From the NCBI GenBank assembly GCA_045598285.1, contig JAZLLU010000012.1:62001-126000 (forward strand): a DNA stretch of 64,000 nucleotides, read 5' to 3'. Below the pieces are notes generated by a model. It ran no database searches. It was not told where the DNA came from and saw nothing but the letters and a program-made list of their open reading frames with translations. Of the stretch, positions 9,090 through 17,610 are shown one piece after another (position 1 is the stretch's first letter; each line of letters starts with the position of its first letter). A program made the translations under genes and the position numbers. Source of the stretch: RGIG5612 sp045598285. GTDB lineage: Bacteria > Bacillota > Clostridia > Lachnospirales > Lachnospiraceae.

Positions 9090-9573
9090 TTGAATTTCCT
9101 TTAGCTGAATCTAAGAAACTATCATAAGCTTCACTAGTTGACCCAAATATAGCCTTTGCTGCAGCTTCTTTAGCAATATTAGTAATTTCATCACTAGCTT
9201 CGGCTACGATTTTTTCTTTTTGAACCGTTGCTTCTTCCTTAGCTTTATCAATAATTGCTATGGCTTCTTCTTTGGCTGCGCTTACAAGACTGTCTGCTTT
9301 GTTTTGTGCATCTTTAAGTATGCTTGCTTTTTCACTAGCAATTTCTATATCAGCATTAGCTATCTTTTCTTCATATTCAGCTTTTAATTTTTCTGACTCA
9401 TTCTTATTTGAATTTGCCTCATTATCCATATCTTTATAAGCTTCTTTTCTCTTTTCAATAAAGTTTTTAATCGGCTTATAAAGAAGTAAATAAAGAATGG
9501 CAAACAAAATAACGAAGTTAAATAAATGCAATAAAATCTGTTGCCAATCTATATTAAGTGGTACTCCGTTCAT
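9079..9573 (-). CDS. atpF: F1Fo ATP synthase subunit b
   Basis: 164 residues. Subunit b is the peripheral stalk. An N-terminal membrane helix (about 9-31, ILLHLFNFVILFAILYLLLY) is followed by the conserved YKPIKNFIEKRKE and a long charged coiled coil rich in Ala, Glu and Lys (about 40-140). The last 25 residues overlap the start of the delta-alpha fusion gene by 11 bases, so b and the delta fragment are probably made in a coupled way and contact each other in the stalk. Confidence 0.95.
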   Translation of the reverse strand: MNGVPLNIDWQQILLHLFNFVILFAILYLLLYKPIKNFIEKRKEAYKDMDNEANSNKNESEKLKAEYEEKIANADIEIASEKASILKDAQNKADSLVSAAKEEAIAIIDKAKEEATVQKEKIVAEASDEITNIAKEAAAKAIFGSTSEAYDSFLDSAKGNSNDK

Positions 9574-9588
9574 AGAAATTACCTACCT

Positions 9589-10059
9589 TTACAATACGAA
9601 TATAATTAAAATTGCTACTACTAACGCATAAATAATCGCTGTCTCTATAAATACAAGACCAAGCATAAGCGTTGTTCTAATTTTTCCTTCTGCTTCTGGT
9701 TGACGAGCAATACTTTCAGATGATTTTGAAATAGCAATACCCATAGCAAAAGCTCCACCTAAAGCTGCAAGACCAATAGCAATACCAGCAGCAATAGCTT
9801 TACTACTCAATGCATTTCCATCAGATGTTGTCTCTTTAGCAGGTGCAATATCTAAATTTTCATCTGCTACAGGAGCAACAGCAATATCTGCACTTTCATC
9901 TGCATTAGGATTAGGAGCAATAACCATAATTTCTTCATTTTCAGAAACGCTTTCTGTTTCGTCCGCTTTTGTAGTAATAGTCATTACAACAAACATTGCT
10001 ACTAAAGCGATACAAATTGCAGCGAGAATAACAATAATTCTCTTTCCAACTTTTGTCAT
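9589..10059 (-). CDS. atpE: F1Fo ATP synthase subunit c with an N-terminal extension
   Basis: 156 residues from the ATG at 10059, which follows CGGAGG by eight bases; the frame stays open further upstream but has no better start. Ordinary subunit c is about 75-90 residues and corresponds here to residues 83-156: helix 1 (IAAGIAIGLAALGGAFAMG), the polar loop SESIARQPEA and helix 2 with the ion-binding Glu139 in FIETAIIY. The first 82 residues add a basic hydrophobic segment (8-29, ending TKA-DE, like a signal peptide) and an acidic linker rich in Asp, Glu, Ala and Pro. The residue equal to the sodium-binding Gln of Ilyobacter c is Met106, which argues for protons. It lies one base after atpB. 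Confidence 0.93.
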   Translation of the reverse strand: MTKVGKRIIVILAAICIALVAMFVVMTITTKADETESVSENEEIMVIAPNPNADESADIAVAPVADENLDIAPAKETTSDGNALSSKAIAAGIAIGLAALGGAFAMGIAISKSSESIARQPEAEGKIRTTLMLGLVFIETAIIYALVVAILIIFVL

Positions 10060-10060
10060 T

Positions 10061-10912
10061 TTAAAAACCTCCGTTAAGTTCTTTTGGCTTATTAATTTTA
10101 ATTTTCTTTTCTGTAACTTCACCAAAATATGTTGATGCAAGCGTTGTAAGAACGTATGCCTGAATAAGAGCATGAAGCAATGTAAATATAACGGCTACCA
10201 AAATAGGAATGCCGTATCTCATTGCCGAATAATAATAAACAAGTTCAGTAACTAAAGCGCCAGATAAAAGTGCGCCAAAGAGACGAAAACTCATAGAGAT
10301 AGGAAGAGAAAATTCTTTTAATGTTTTTCCTACTCCCTTTATTCCGTTCTTAGCAATACCACCTGCAAGAATAACTAAATATGTTAAACATCCAAGACAA
10401 ATAGCACCATTAATATCCGATAAAGGAGCTGGTAGTGCTACCGAAGTGCCTTGAAGTGACATAACCTGAAATCCGAATAATTCAAAAAGTGTACTAACAC
10501 AAATATATGCACCAGCAACAAATATATAAACACTAATAAACCCGCTTGCATGTGCCGAATTTTCTTTAGCCATATTATCAAAAAGTTCTACAGCCTGTTC
10601 CAATAACATTTGAAACTTTCCTGGTACTATCTTAAATCTTGGAATAACGAAAATTCTTACAATTAAAGCAAATACAAGGAATATACCCGTTACACAAAAA
10701 GCGGAAATAAGGCCTGGATTAACGGCCATACCAAACAAATCAATCTTGTACGTATCATGCAAAACAACATCTCGCATAACAACTTGAACAGATTCTTCAT
10801 TTGCTATATCAGCACCCTCTTTTAAAAGACCCGCCACAATAGATCCCGCCAAAAGTAACGCTGCGATAATAGCAAAAATTATTATGAATCTTATCTTACG
10901 TTTCTTTTCCAT
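10061..10912 (-). CDS. atpB: F1Fo ATP synthase subunit a
   Basis: 283 residues from ATG at 10912, preceded by AGGGTGG; a GTG nine bases upstream is an alternative start. Subunit a forms the ion half-channels next to the c ring. It is a multi-spanning membrane protein, with the essential arginine in SMSFRLFGALLSGAL and the C-terminal helix containing HALIQAYVLTTLASTYF. First gene of the operon order B-E-F-A-G-D-C. No atpI is visible upstream. An extra loop of about 20 residues between the first two helices lies outside the membrane. Confidence 0.95.
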   Translation of the reverse strand: MEKKRKIRFIIIFAIIAALLLAGSIVAGLLKEGADIANEESVQVVMRDVVLHDTYKIDLFGMAVNPGLISAFCVTGIFLVFALIVRIFVIPRFKIVPGKFQMLLEQAVELFDNMAKENSAHASGFISVYIFVAGAYICVSTLFELFGFQVMSLQGTSVALPAPLSDINGAICLGCLTYLVILAGGIAKNGIKGVGKTLKEFSLPISMSFRLFGALLSGALVTELVYYYSAMRYGIPILVAVIFTLLHALIQAYVLTTLASTYFGEVTEKKIKINKPKELNGGF

Positions 10913-10959
10913 TTCTTCCACCCTAAAAGCTAGAAAAACTAAAATTTTGTAAATATATA

Positions 10960-10998
10960 CTAAAACAAATATCTTGCGGTTTTAATCCGCAAGATATC
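10960..10998 (-). terminator. intrinsic terminator after fchA
   Basis: An 11-base-pair stem (10969-10979 with 10987-10997) with a seven-base loop is followed on the minus strand by a T-rich stretch TTGTTTTAG. It separates the fchA-fhs genes from the ATP synthase operon. Confidence 0.65.
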
Positions 10999-11048
10999 GT
11001 TAAAGCCTTCATTAATTATACTACTTTCAATAAAAATAAACTATATTT

Positions 11049-11684
11049 TTATTTATTTTCAAGTTTTGATTTAACTGACTCAAAAATGTCATCAGCCTTC
11101 ATGCCATAAACGCTAAGCATCTCATTTGCTTTATTATTTAAGCCTTCTGCATATTCTCTATCTTCCATGCCTTTAGTATTAATAAAAACATTAAGAGAAG
11201 CTGCATAAAGAGCACTTTTGCAAATAATTGCACCGCATCCAGCATCGCTTACTGCTAAAGTAGAACCTTTAGCTGCAAACTCGGCTATGATATCAATAGC
11301 CTCACAACAACTTACCATTATCTTTAATGGGACTTCGCAAGCATCTTTAGAGCATTTTTCTAAAACTTCTTTTTTGTGAGCTTTTTCTTCATCAGTTTCA
11401 GCCGGAAGTCCATAAGCCTTGCTAAGTGGTTCAAATCCAGCTGCATCTTCATCAATTAAACTTAAAAGTCTTTTTTGAAGTTCATCGCTTTTTGCTTTAA
11501 GTTCAATAATTTCATCTTCAACATCAGCATATTTTTTCTTGCCTACTGTTAAAGAACCAACCATATTACCTAAAGCACATCCAATAGCGCCGCACAGGGC
11601 AGCGGCTCCGCCACCACCCGGTACTGCGTCTTTAGAAGCTAAAACTTTAATAAAATCAGGAATGTTTTTTTCACTAATATTCAT
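11049..11684 (-). CDS. fchA: methenyl-tetrahydrofolate cyclohydrolase, cyclodeaminase family (FchA-like)
   Basis: 211 residues of the formiminotransferase-cyclodeaminase fold. The signature AVPGGGGAAALCGAIGCALG lies near residues 20-39, followed by the MVGSLTVGKKKY segment and a conserved acidic residue in the SLIDEDAAGFEPL helix, where THF-type substrates bind. Stand-alone members act either as cyclodeaminases in histidine breakdown or as methenyl-THF cyclohydrolases. The position ten bases after fhs, and the lost cyclohydrolase residues in the folD product, favour the cyclohydrolase role: 5,10-methenyl-THF to 10-formyl-THF. Start ATG has a GGAG-like site upstream. Confidence 0.85.
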   Translation of the reverse strand: MNISEKNIPDFIKVLASKDAVPGGGGAAALCGAIGCALGNMVGSLTVGKKKYADVEDEIIELKAKSDELQKRLLSLIDEDAAGFEPLSKAYGLPAETDEEKAHKKEVLEKCSKDACEVPLKIMVSCCEAIDIIAEFAAKGSTLAVSDAGCGAIICKSALYAASLNVFINTKGMEDREYAEGLNNKANEMLSVYGMKADDIFESVKSKLENK

Positions 11685-11693
11685 ATCTACTCC

Positions 11694-13367
11694 TTAGAAT
11701 AAACCTGAAATCTTTCCTGTGTTATCAACATCAATCTTAAGAGCTGCAGGTTGTTTTGGAAGACCTGGCATCTTCATAATATCACCTGTAAGAGCAACTA
11801 AAAATCCAGCGCCTGCAGAAACTGTGATATCACGTACTGTGATATTAAAGTTCTTAGGACGTCCAAGCTTAGTTTGGTCATCAGTAAGTGAATACTGTGT
11901 TTTTGCCATACAAATTGGAAGATTACCAAATCCAAGTTCTTCAAATTTATCAATTTCTTTGTCTGCTTTAGCAGCAAATACAACGTGATCAGCACCATAG
12001 ATTCTCTTAGCGATTGCTTTGATTTTTTCTCTAATTGGTTGATCAAGTTCGTATGAGTATGAGAAGTTATTAGGTTGCTCGCAAAGTCTTACAACTTCCT
12101 CGGCAAGTTCAACAGCGCCTTCTCCACCTTTAGCCCATACTTCACTCATTTTAACGTTAACGCCAAGTTCAGCACATTTTCTCTTAACAAGTTCGATTTC
12201 AGCATCTGTATCAGCGTCAAATCTGTTGATAGCAACAACTGCTGGAAGACCAAATACTTGTGTAATGTTCTCAACATGTTTAAGAAGGTTTGGAAGACCT
12301 GCTTCAAGAGCTTCAAGATTTTCTTTACCTGTCTCAGCCTTTGGAACGCCACCGTTATATTTAAGAGCACGAATTGTAGCAACAATAACAACTGCTGAAG
12401 GTTGAATTCCAGCAAGACGACATTTAATGTCGATGAATTTTTCAGCACCTAAGTCAGCACCGAAACCAGCTTCAGTTACAACGTAATCGCCAAAGTAACG
12501 AGCCATATTTGTTGCCATAACTGAGTTACAACCATGAGCGATGTTAGCGAATGGACCACCATGAATAAATGCAGGTGTGCCCTCTAATGTTTGTACAAGG
12601 TTAGGTTTAAGAGCATCTTTAAGAAGAGCTGTCATAGCTCCAGCTGCACCAATTTGTCCAGCTGTTACAGGCTCACCTTTACGGCTATAAGCAACAACGA
12701 TTCTAGAGAAACGTGCCTTTAAGTCATTAAGACTTGTTGCTAAACAGAAAGCAGCCATAACTTCTGATGCTACAGTAATATCAAATCCGTCTTCACGTGG
12801 AACACCTTGTGCTTTACCACCTAAACCACAAACTACATTACGAAGTTCACGGTCATTCATATCAACACAACGTTTCCAAACGATTTGACGTGTATCAATA
12901 TCAAGTTCATTACCTTGATAAATATGGTTATCAATCATAGCTGCAAGTAAGTTGTTAGCTGCACCAAGAGCATGGAAGTCACCTGTAAAATGAAGGTTAA
13001 TATCTTCCATAGGAACTACTTGAGCATATCCACCACCTGCTGCACCACCTTTAACACCAAAAACTGGTCCAAGTGAAGGCTCACGAAGTGCTAAAACAGT
13101 TTTCTTTCCAATTTTTGAAAGTCCATCAGAAAGACCAACTGATGTAGTAGTTTTACCTTCTCCAGCTGGTGTAGGGTTAATAGCTGTAACAAGAATAACC
13201 TTACCTGGCTCTTTGCCATTTGGTTTGTTAAGGATGTTGTAATCAACTTTTGCCTTATACCAACCATAATACTCGAAATCGTCTTCTGTTAAACCTAATT
13301 TAGCAGCGATTTCACCAATTTTCTTTGGAGTTGCTTCCTGAGCAATCTCGATATCACTTTTTGCCAT
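11694..13367 (-). CDS. fhs: formate-tetrahydrofolate ligase
   Basis: 557 residues, full length. The enzyme makes 10-formyl-THF from formate, THF and ATP, the entry to the methyl branch of one-carbon metabolism. The P-loop-like motif PTPAGEGKTT is at about 65-74, followed by REPSLGPVFGVKGGAAGGGYAQV-type sequence split by short variations, GDFHA, and TEAGFGADLGAEKF. A strong ribosome site AAGGAGA precedes the ATG. It is followed by fchA, so formate activation and cyclohydrolysis are encoded together. Presence of fhs is typical for Clostridia and does not prove acetogenesis. Confidence 0.97.
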   Translation of the reverse strand: MAKSDIEIAQEATPKKIGEIAAKLGLTEDDFEYYGWYKAKVDYNILNKPNGKEPGKVILVTAINPTPAGEGKTTTSVGLSDGLSKIGKKTVLALREPSLGPVFGVKGGAAGGGYAQVVPMEDINLHFTGDFHALGAANNLLAAMIDNHIYQGNELDIDTRQIVWKRCVDMNDRELRNVVCGLGGKAQGVPREDGFDITVASEVMAAFCLATSLNDLKARFSRIVVAYSRKGEPVTAGQIGAAGAMTALLKDALKPNLVQTLEGTPAFIHGGPFANIAHGCNSVMATNMARYFGDYVVTEAGFGADLGAEKFIDIKCRLAGIQPSAVVIVATIRALKYNGGVPKAETGKENLEALEAGLPNLLKHVENITQVFGLPAVVAINRFDADTDAEIELVKRKCAELGVNVKMSEVWAKGGEGAVELAEEVVRLCEQPNNFSYSYELDQPIREKIKAIAKRIYGADHVVFAAKADKEIDKFEELGFGNLPICMAKTQYSLTDDQTKLGRPKNFNITVRDITVSAGAGFLVALTGDIMKMPGLPKQPAALKIDVDNTGKISGLF

Positions 13368-13406
13368 TCCTTTTGTCTCCTTTTCTTTTTATAAAGTACT
13401 CATAAA

Positions 13407-14681
13407 TTATTTTTGTTTTATATATCTTTTGATGTCACCTATCATATATAGTGACCCCAAAGCTAAACAATTATTATTACAATTAAGAGCTGAATCTATA
13501 GCCTCTTCAATTGTATCATAGCTACGAGCATTTACACCTATTTCTTTAATAACTTCTGCAAGTTTTTTAGAATCTAATGCTCTAGGATTATCTGGTGTAA
13601 CACACAAAAAATCTTTTGCAAAAGGTACTATCTGGCTAAGCATGTCCTTATAATCCTTATCGGCCATAACGCCAAATAAAAACGTTAATTTTTTACCTTC
13701 TTCTAATTCTTTACTAAAAACAGATTTTATACTCTCACTAGTAGCTTTAATTCCATGAGGATTGTGTGCCCCATCAACAATAAATATTGGATCTTTTCTT
13801 AGGACTTCGAATCTTCCTGGCCATTTAGTTTTCTTAAGGCCATCTTTAATTTGATCTTTCGAAATATTCCAACCTTTTGAAATTAAAACTTCAACCACCT
13901 TTAATGCTACAGCAACATTAAAAAGCTGATAGCGTCCTATTAATGGCATTTGAAGTTCATCAAAATCTTTGTAAGAAAAATGTTGTGCTTCAATATCTAC
14001 ACTCTTAAAAATAACCTCATTAGGCTCAGAAACAAAAAGTTTAGCACCAACTTCTTTACATCTGTTTTCAATAACTTCTTTAACAGAATCTACTTGGTCA
14101 TATAAAACAACCGAGCAACCTTCTTTAATAATTCCTGACTTCGTCTGTGCAATCTTTTCAATTGTATCGCCTAACTCTTCTGTATGGTCTAACCCAATTG
14201 CAGTTATAACAGCAACCTCTGGACTATCGATAATATTAGTTGAGTCTAAGCTTCCTCCCATACCTACTTCAAAAACAACAATATCACATTTATTTTTAGC
14301 AAAATACACCAAAGATATTGCTGTATTTAATTCAAACTCAGTAGGCTTATCTTCCATTGAATCAGCAAAAGGTCTTATGTAAGAAGTAACTTCAGCTAAT
14401 TCTTCGTCCGAAATATTTGTATTATTTATTTGCATCCTTTCATTAAAAGTTTCAATGAAAGGTGATGTGAAAAGTCCTGTTTTATATCCTGCTTCGCAAA
14501 GGATTGAAGAAAGAAACGCTGCAGTAGAACCTTTTCCATTAGTTCCACCTATATGAATAAACTTAAGTTCCTTTTGAGGATTGCCAAGTTTTTCCATAAG
14601 TGTTTGGATACGTTCTAGCCCTAAAACTGAACCTTTCCAATTAATACTGCTTATATAATCTAATGTTTCTTTATAATCCAT
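13407..14681 (-). CDS. folC: folylpolyglutamate synthase / dihydrofolate synthase
   Basis: 424 residues from the ATG at 14681; an in-frame ATG at 14744 would place the start inside a terminator and lacks homology. FolC adds glutamates to folates and holds them in the cell. Family motifs: the P-loop HIGGTNGKGSTAAF near residue 45, the SPFIETFNERMQIN loop, FEVGMGGSLDSTN, DHTEELGDT and DGAHNPHG. It lies 39 bases upstream of fhs, so folate polyglutamylation is linked to the one-carbon genes. The ribosome site is weak (AGAAGTG). Confidence 0.95.
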   Translation of the reverse strand: MDYKETLDYISSINWKGSVLGLERIQTLMEKLGNPQKELKFIHIGGTNGKGSTAAFLSSILCEAGYKTGLFTSPFIETFNERMQINNTNISDEELAEVTSYIRPFADSMEDKPTEFELNTAISLVYFAKNKCDIVVFEVGMGGSLDSTNIIDSPEVAVITAIGLDHTEELGDTIEKIAQTKSGIIKEGCSVVLYDQVDSVKEVIENRCKEVGAKLFVSEPNEVIFKSVDIEAQHFSYKDFDELQMPLIGRYQLFNVAVALKVVEVLISKGWNISKDQIKDGLKKTKWPGRFEVLRKDPIFIVDGAHNPHGIKATSESIKSVFSKELEEGKKLTFLFGVMADKDYKDMLSQIVPFAKDFLCVTPDNPRALDSKKLAEVIKEIGVNARSYDTIEEAIDSALNCNNNCLALGSLYMIGDIKRYIKQK

Positions 14682-14700
14682 TATTAAACACTTCTTTTCA

Positions 14701-14736
14701 AAAAACACATCCGCGCAAAAACGCAGATGTGTTTTT
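14701..14736 (-). terminator. intrinsic terminator after the CoA-transferase genes
   Basis: Inverted repeat with an 11-base outer arm (14701-14711 with 14726-14736), an inner GCG/CGC pairing and T-runs on both sides. It separates the CoA-transferase transcript from folC. Confidence 0.8.
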
Positions 14737-14746
14737 AGATTCAAAA

Positions 14747-15424
14747 TTATTTTATAGGTGAACCATCAATCATTGATACAAGTTCATCGCTAACTGTGAA
14801 ATCAGCTTCTGTTACAGCTTTAATATCATCAAGAGTATATTCTGGATTAATTTCTGTCATTAAAAGACCTTTATCATTTACCTTAAATACACACATTTCT
14901 GTGATGATCATTGTAATACAATTAACAGCTGTATAAGGAAGTGTACATTTCTTTAGGATCTTAGGATTTCCTTTTGCTGTATGCTCCATAGCAACGATAA
15001 CGTTTTCAGCACCAACTAAAAGGTCCATAGCTCCGCCCATTCCAGGCATTCTCTTTCCTGGGATAACCCAGTTTGCAAGAGAACCTTCTTGGTCAACTTG
15101 AAGTCCACCTAAAATAGTAGCTTGTACGTGTCCACCACGGATAAGACCGAAAGATGTTGAAGAATCAATATAAGCTCCACCAGGTGCGATTCCAGCAGGA
15201 AGCCCACTTGCGTTAACAACATGGAAAGGATCTGGCTCTTGGAATACGCCAGCACCAGCGCTACCAATAATACCAAGTTCAGCTTGGAGAACTACGTGTA
15301 CGTCTTCAGGTAGAAAGTTTGGAACTAAATCAGGAAGACCGATACCTAAGTTAACAACATCACCATCATGTAATTCTTTTGCTACACGTTTAGCAATAAA
15401 ATTTTTGATTTCATTTTTATCCAT
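14747..15424 (-). CDS. 3-oxoacid CoA-transferase, subunit B
   Basis: 225 residues, normal for the beta subunit of class I CoA-transferases (AtoA/ScoB/CtfB type). These move CoA from acetyl-CoA, succinyl-CoA or acetoacetyl-CoA to a short acid through a glutamyl-CoA intermediate. The catalytic glutamate is Glu49 in QAELG; other markers are NLGIGLPDLVPNF, GGHVQATILGGLQVD and PGKRMPGMGGAMDL. The donor and acceptor cannot be read from the motifs. The context, next to a thiolase and ring-opening enzymes, suggests activation of acetoacetate or 3,5-dioxohexanoate. Start ATG follows AAGGAGG. Fourteen bases separate it from subunit A. Confidence 0.93.
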   Translation of the reverse strand: MDKNEIKNFIAKRVAKELHDGDVVNLGIGLPDLVPNFLPEDVHVVLQAELGIIGSAGAGVFQEPDPFHVVNASGLPAGIAPGGAYIDSSTSFGLIRGGHVQATILGGLQVDQEGSLANWVIPGKRMPGMGGAMDLLVGAENVIVAMEHTAKGNPKILKKCTLPYTAVNCITMIITEMCVFKVNDKGLLMTEINPEYTLDDIKAVTEADFTVSDELVSMIDGSPIK

Positions 15425-15438
15425 TATAAACTTCCTCC

Positions 15439-16125
15439 TTACTTACAAACATAATCTACGCATACGCCGTATACGTGGAAGTTTTCAGGCTCAATTTCGC
15501 CAACCTCGATAATCTCTTCAGGTTCGCAAATGACTTTATCTGCAGCCATAGCCATAACTTGGTTAAAGTTACGTGTTGTACCTTTATACCAAACATTACC
15601 ATTCTTGTCACATTTTGTTCCACCGATTAAAGCGAAATCAGCATGTAAAGGTTTCATAAGTAAATAGTCTTTTCCATCAATAGTATGTCTTCCTAAACAG
15701 AAAGGACTCTTCTCTTCTATTTCTGTTCCTAAACCTGTAGGAGTTAAAACACCACCAAGTCCGTATCCGCCTGCTCGAATCATTTCTGCAAGCGAACCTT
15801 GAGGAATAAGATTAACTGTAATAGTTTGTTCTTCAAAAAATTGTTTAGCAACATCAGGTAAAATTCCAACATGAGACATAATAAGCCTACTTGCACAATG
15901 ATTAATAACAAGCCAAGCGTTGCCATAATAATCATCAACAGGGCCGCCATATCCTGGGCCACATCCTGGGTCGTTAGAAATAATGGTTAAATCTTTTTTA
16001 CCAGCTTCTGCCATAGCCTTAAGAAGCTTATCTGGGCTGCCGCAACCAACGAATCCACCAACCATAACCGAAGATCCGTCAGGGATTAATTTTACAGCCT
16101 CTTCAATAGAAATAAATTTAGGCAT
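15439..16125 (-). CDS. 3-oxoacid CoA-transferase, subunit A
   Basis: 228 residues, the alpha partner of the subunit B gene just downstream. The glycine-rich CoA-binding signature GGFVGCGSP is at residues 23-31, and the ISNDPGCG, LIPQGSLAEMIRAGG and LTPTGLGT motifs fit the AtoD/ScoA group. It has its own good promoter and an AGGAGG site seven bases before the ATG. It is separated from the thiolase upstream by a terminator-like palindrome, so the two transferase genes can be expressed apart from the rest of the cluster. Confidence 0.93.
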   Translation of the reverse strand: MPKFISIEEAVKLIPDGSSVMVGGFVGCGSPDKLLKAMAEAGKKDLTIISNDPGCGPGYGGPVDDYYGNAWLVINHCASRLIMSHVGILPDVAKQFFEEQTITVNLIPQGSLAEMIRAGGYGLGGVLTPTGLGTEIEEKSPFCLGRHTIDGKDYLLMKPLHADFALIGGTKCDKNGNVWYKGTTRNFNQVMAMAADKVICEPEEIIEVGEIEPENFHVYGVCVDYVCK

Positions 16126-16172
16126 ATTTTACCTCCTATATATAATATAAATATCAATAGTTTTCACATAAA

Positions 16173-16200
16173 ATTATACTATTATTTAAGATATTATCAA
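16173..16200 (-). promoter_or_regulatory. promoter of the CoA-transferase genes
   Basis: On the minus strand TTGATA and TATAAT are 16 bases apart, 48 bases upstream of the subunit A start. Confidence 0.65.
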
Positions 16201-16271
16201 TAATAATTCTCATAAAATACTTATAAAATCTATTTCTTTTTAATTTTTTTATAAAAATTAAATGATATTGC

Positions 16272-16314
16272 TACAAATAAATAAGGGATATTTCCAATTG
16301 GAAATATCCCTTAA
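16272..16314 (-). terminator. palindromic terminator after the thiolase gene
   Basis: A 32-base nearly perfect palindrome (16283-16314; 14-base arms around AATT) is followed on the minus strand by TTTATTTG. It should end or reduce transcripts from the thiolase side before the CoA-transferase promoter. Confidence 0.75.
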
Positions 16315-16350
16315 CTAAACATGTCAAAAAACTAAATAAATATTAAATCC

Positions 16351-17538
16351 TTAATCTCTAGAAACAACGAGAGCCTGGCCCATGCCACCACCGATACAAA
16401 GTGTTGCAAGACCTTTCTTGGCATCTCTTCTCTTCATTTCGTAAAGAAGTGAAACAAGGATTCTTGCACCTGAAGCACCAACAGGGTGTCCAAGAGCAAT
16501 AGCACCACCATTAACATTAACGATGTCCATGTTGAACTCAAGGTCTTTAGCTACTGCTAAAGATTGAGCTGCAAAAGCTTCGTTAGCTTCAATTAAATCC
16601 ATATCTTTAATTGTTAATTCAGCTTTTTCTAAAGCTTTTTGAGAAGCTGGGATAGGTCCTGTACCCATAATCTTAGGATCAACACCAGCTGTAGCATATG
16701 AAAGAATTGTTGCTAAAGGTTTGATTCCAAGTTCATCAGCTTTTTCTTTGCTCATGATAACGAGTGCAGCAGCACCATCGTTAATACCAGAAGCGTTAGC
16801 AGCTGTAACTGTACCACCATCTTTTTTGAAAGCTGGTTTAAGTTTAGCAACTTTTTCAATTGTGTTACCACGTGAAAGATGCTCATCTCTATTAAAGATA
16901 ATAGGATCACCTTTTCTTTGTGGAATTGAAATAGGAACTATTTCTTCGTCAAATACTCCACCATCAACAGCAGCTTCAGCTCTGTTTTGACTTCTTACTG
17001 CGAATTCGTCTTGCATTTCTCTTGTAAGGCCCCACTGCTCAGCAACATTCTCAGCTGTGATACCCATATGATAATTATTAAATACGTCCCAAAGACCATC
17101 ATTAACTGTACAGTCAATCATAGTTGTAGCATTCATTCTTGCGCCCCAACGTGTTCCGAATGAAGCGTAAGGAGCAGCTGACATGTTTTCCATACCACCT
17201 GCAACAACTATTTCAGCTTCGCCAGCTTTAATCTGGTTAGCTGCTAAAGCAACTGCCTTAAGACCTGAACCACAAACAATATTGATTGTGAAAGCTGTTG
17301 TTTCGATAGGAAGACCAGCTTTGATAGAAGCCTGACGTGCAGGATTTTGTCCAAGACCAGCTGTTATAACATTACCAAAGATAACTTCATCAACTTGTTC
17401 TGGCTTAATGCCTGCTCTTTTAACAGCATCTTTAATTACTTCAGCGCCAAATTCAACAGCAGGTACATCCTTAAGAGAACCACCAAACTTACCAATAGCT
17501 GTACGACATGCACTGGCGATTACAATTTCTTTTGCCAT
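16351..17538 (-). CDS. acetyl-CoA C-acetyltransferase (thiolase)
   Basis: 395 residues, full-length thiolase. The acyl-accepting Cys89 lies in INIVCGSGLKAV, the second-site motifs are EANEAFAAQ, GHPVGASGAR and the CxGGG motif CIGGGMGQA near the C-terminus. Such enzymes cleave or form acetoacetyl-CoA, and related ones act on longer 3-oxoacyl-CoAs. It lies between the cyclase-family hydrolase and the CoA-transferase genes, with a stem-loop on each side. In this cluster it may cleave 3,5-dioxohexanoyl-CoA, acetoacetyl-CoA or both; sequence alone does not decide. Confidence 0.95.
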   Translation of the reverse strand: MAKEIVIASACRTAIGKFGGSLKDVPAVEFGAEVIKDAVKRAGIKPEQVDEVIFGNVITAGLGQNPARQASIKAGLPIETTAFTINIVCGSGLKAVALAANQIKAGEAEIVVAGGMENMSAAPYASFGTRWGARMNATTMIDCTVNDGLWDVFNNYHMGITAENVAEQWGLTREMQDEFAVRSQNRAEAAVDGGVFDEEIVPISIPQRKGDPIIFNRDEHLSRGNTIEKVAKLKPAFKKDGGTVTAANASGINDGAAALVIMSKEKADELGIKPLATILSYATAGVDPKIMGTGPIPASQKALEKAELTIKDMDLIEANEAFAAQSLAVAKDLEFNMDIVNVNGGAIALGHPVGASGARILVSLLYEMKRRDAKKGLATLCIGGGMGQALVVSRD

Positions 17539-17564
17539 TATTATTCTCCTTCAATAAATAATTT

Positions 17565-17593
17565 AATAGTGGCGAGAAAATCTCGCCACTATT
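17565..17593 (-). other. intercistronic stem-loop between hydrolase and thiolase genes
   Basis: A perfect 13-base-pair stem with a three-base loop lies in the 72-base gap. The T-content downstream on the minus strand is modest, so it could be a partial terminator or an mRNA processing or stability element. Confidence 0.7.
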
Positions 17594-17610
17594 TATATTG
17601 GAATAAAATT

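Noticed and set aside
10060..10173. Longer atpE frame extending to 10173
   Set aside because: It would run into atpB in another frame; the ATG at 10059 has an excellent ribosome site.
11049..11684. Histidine-degradation formimino-THF cyclodeaminase
   Set aside because: No hut genes are nearby, and the linkage to fhs favours the methenyl-THF cyclohydrolase role.
14682..14744. Longer folC with the upstream ATG at 14744
   Set aside because: The added segment overlaps a clear terminator and has no similarity to FolC N-termini.
15439..16125. Butyrate-production role (butyryl-CoA:acetate transferase) for the CoA-transferase
   Set aside because: Those enzymes are usually single long chains; this two-subunit type fits 3-oxoacid or acetoacetate transferases better, and no crotonase or butyryl-CoA dehydrogenase gene is present.
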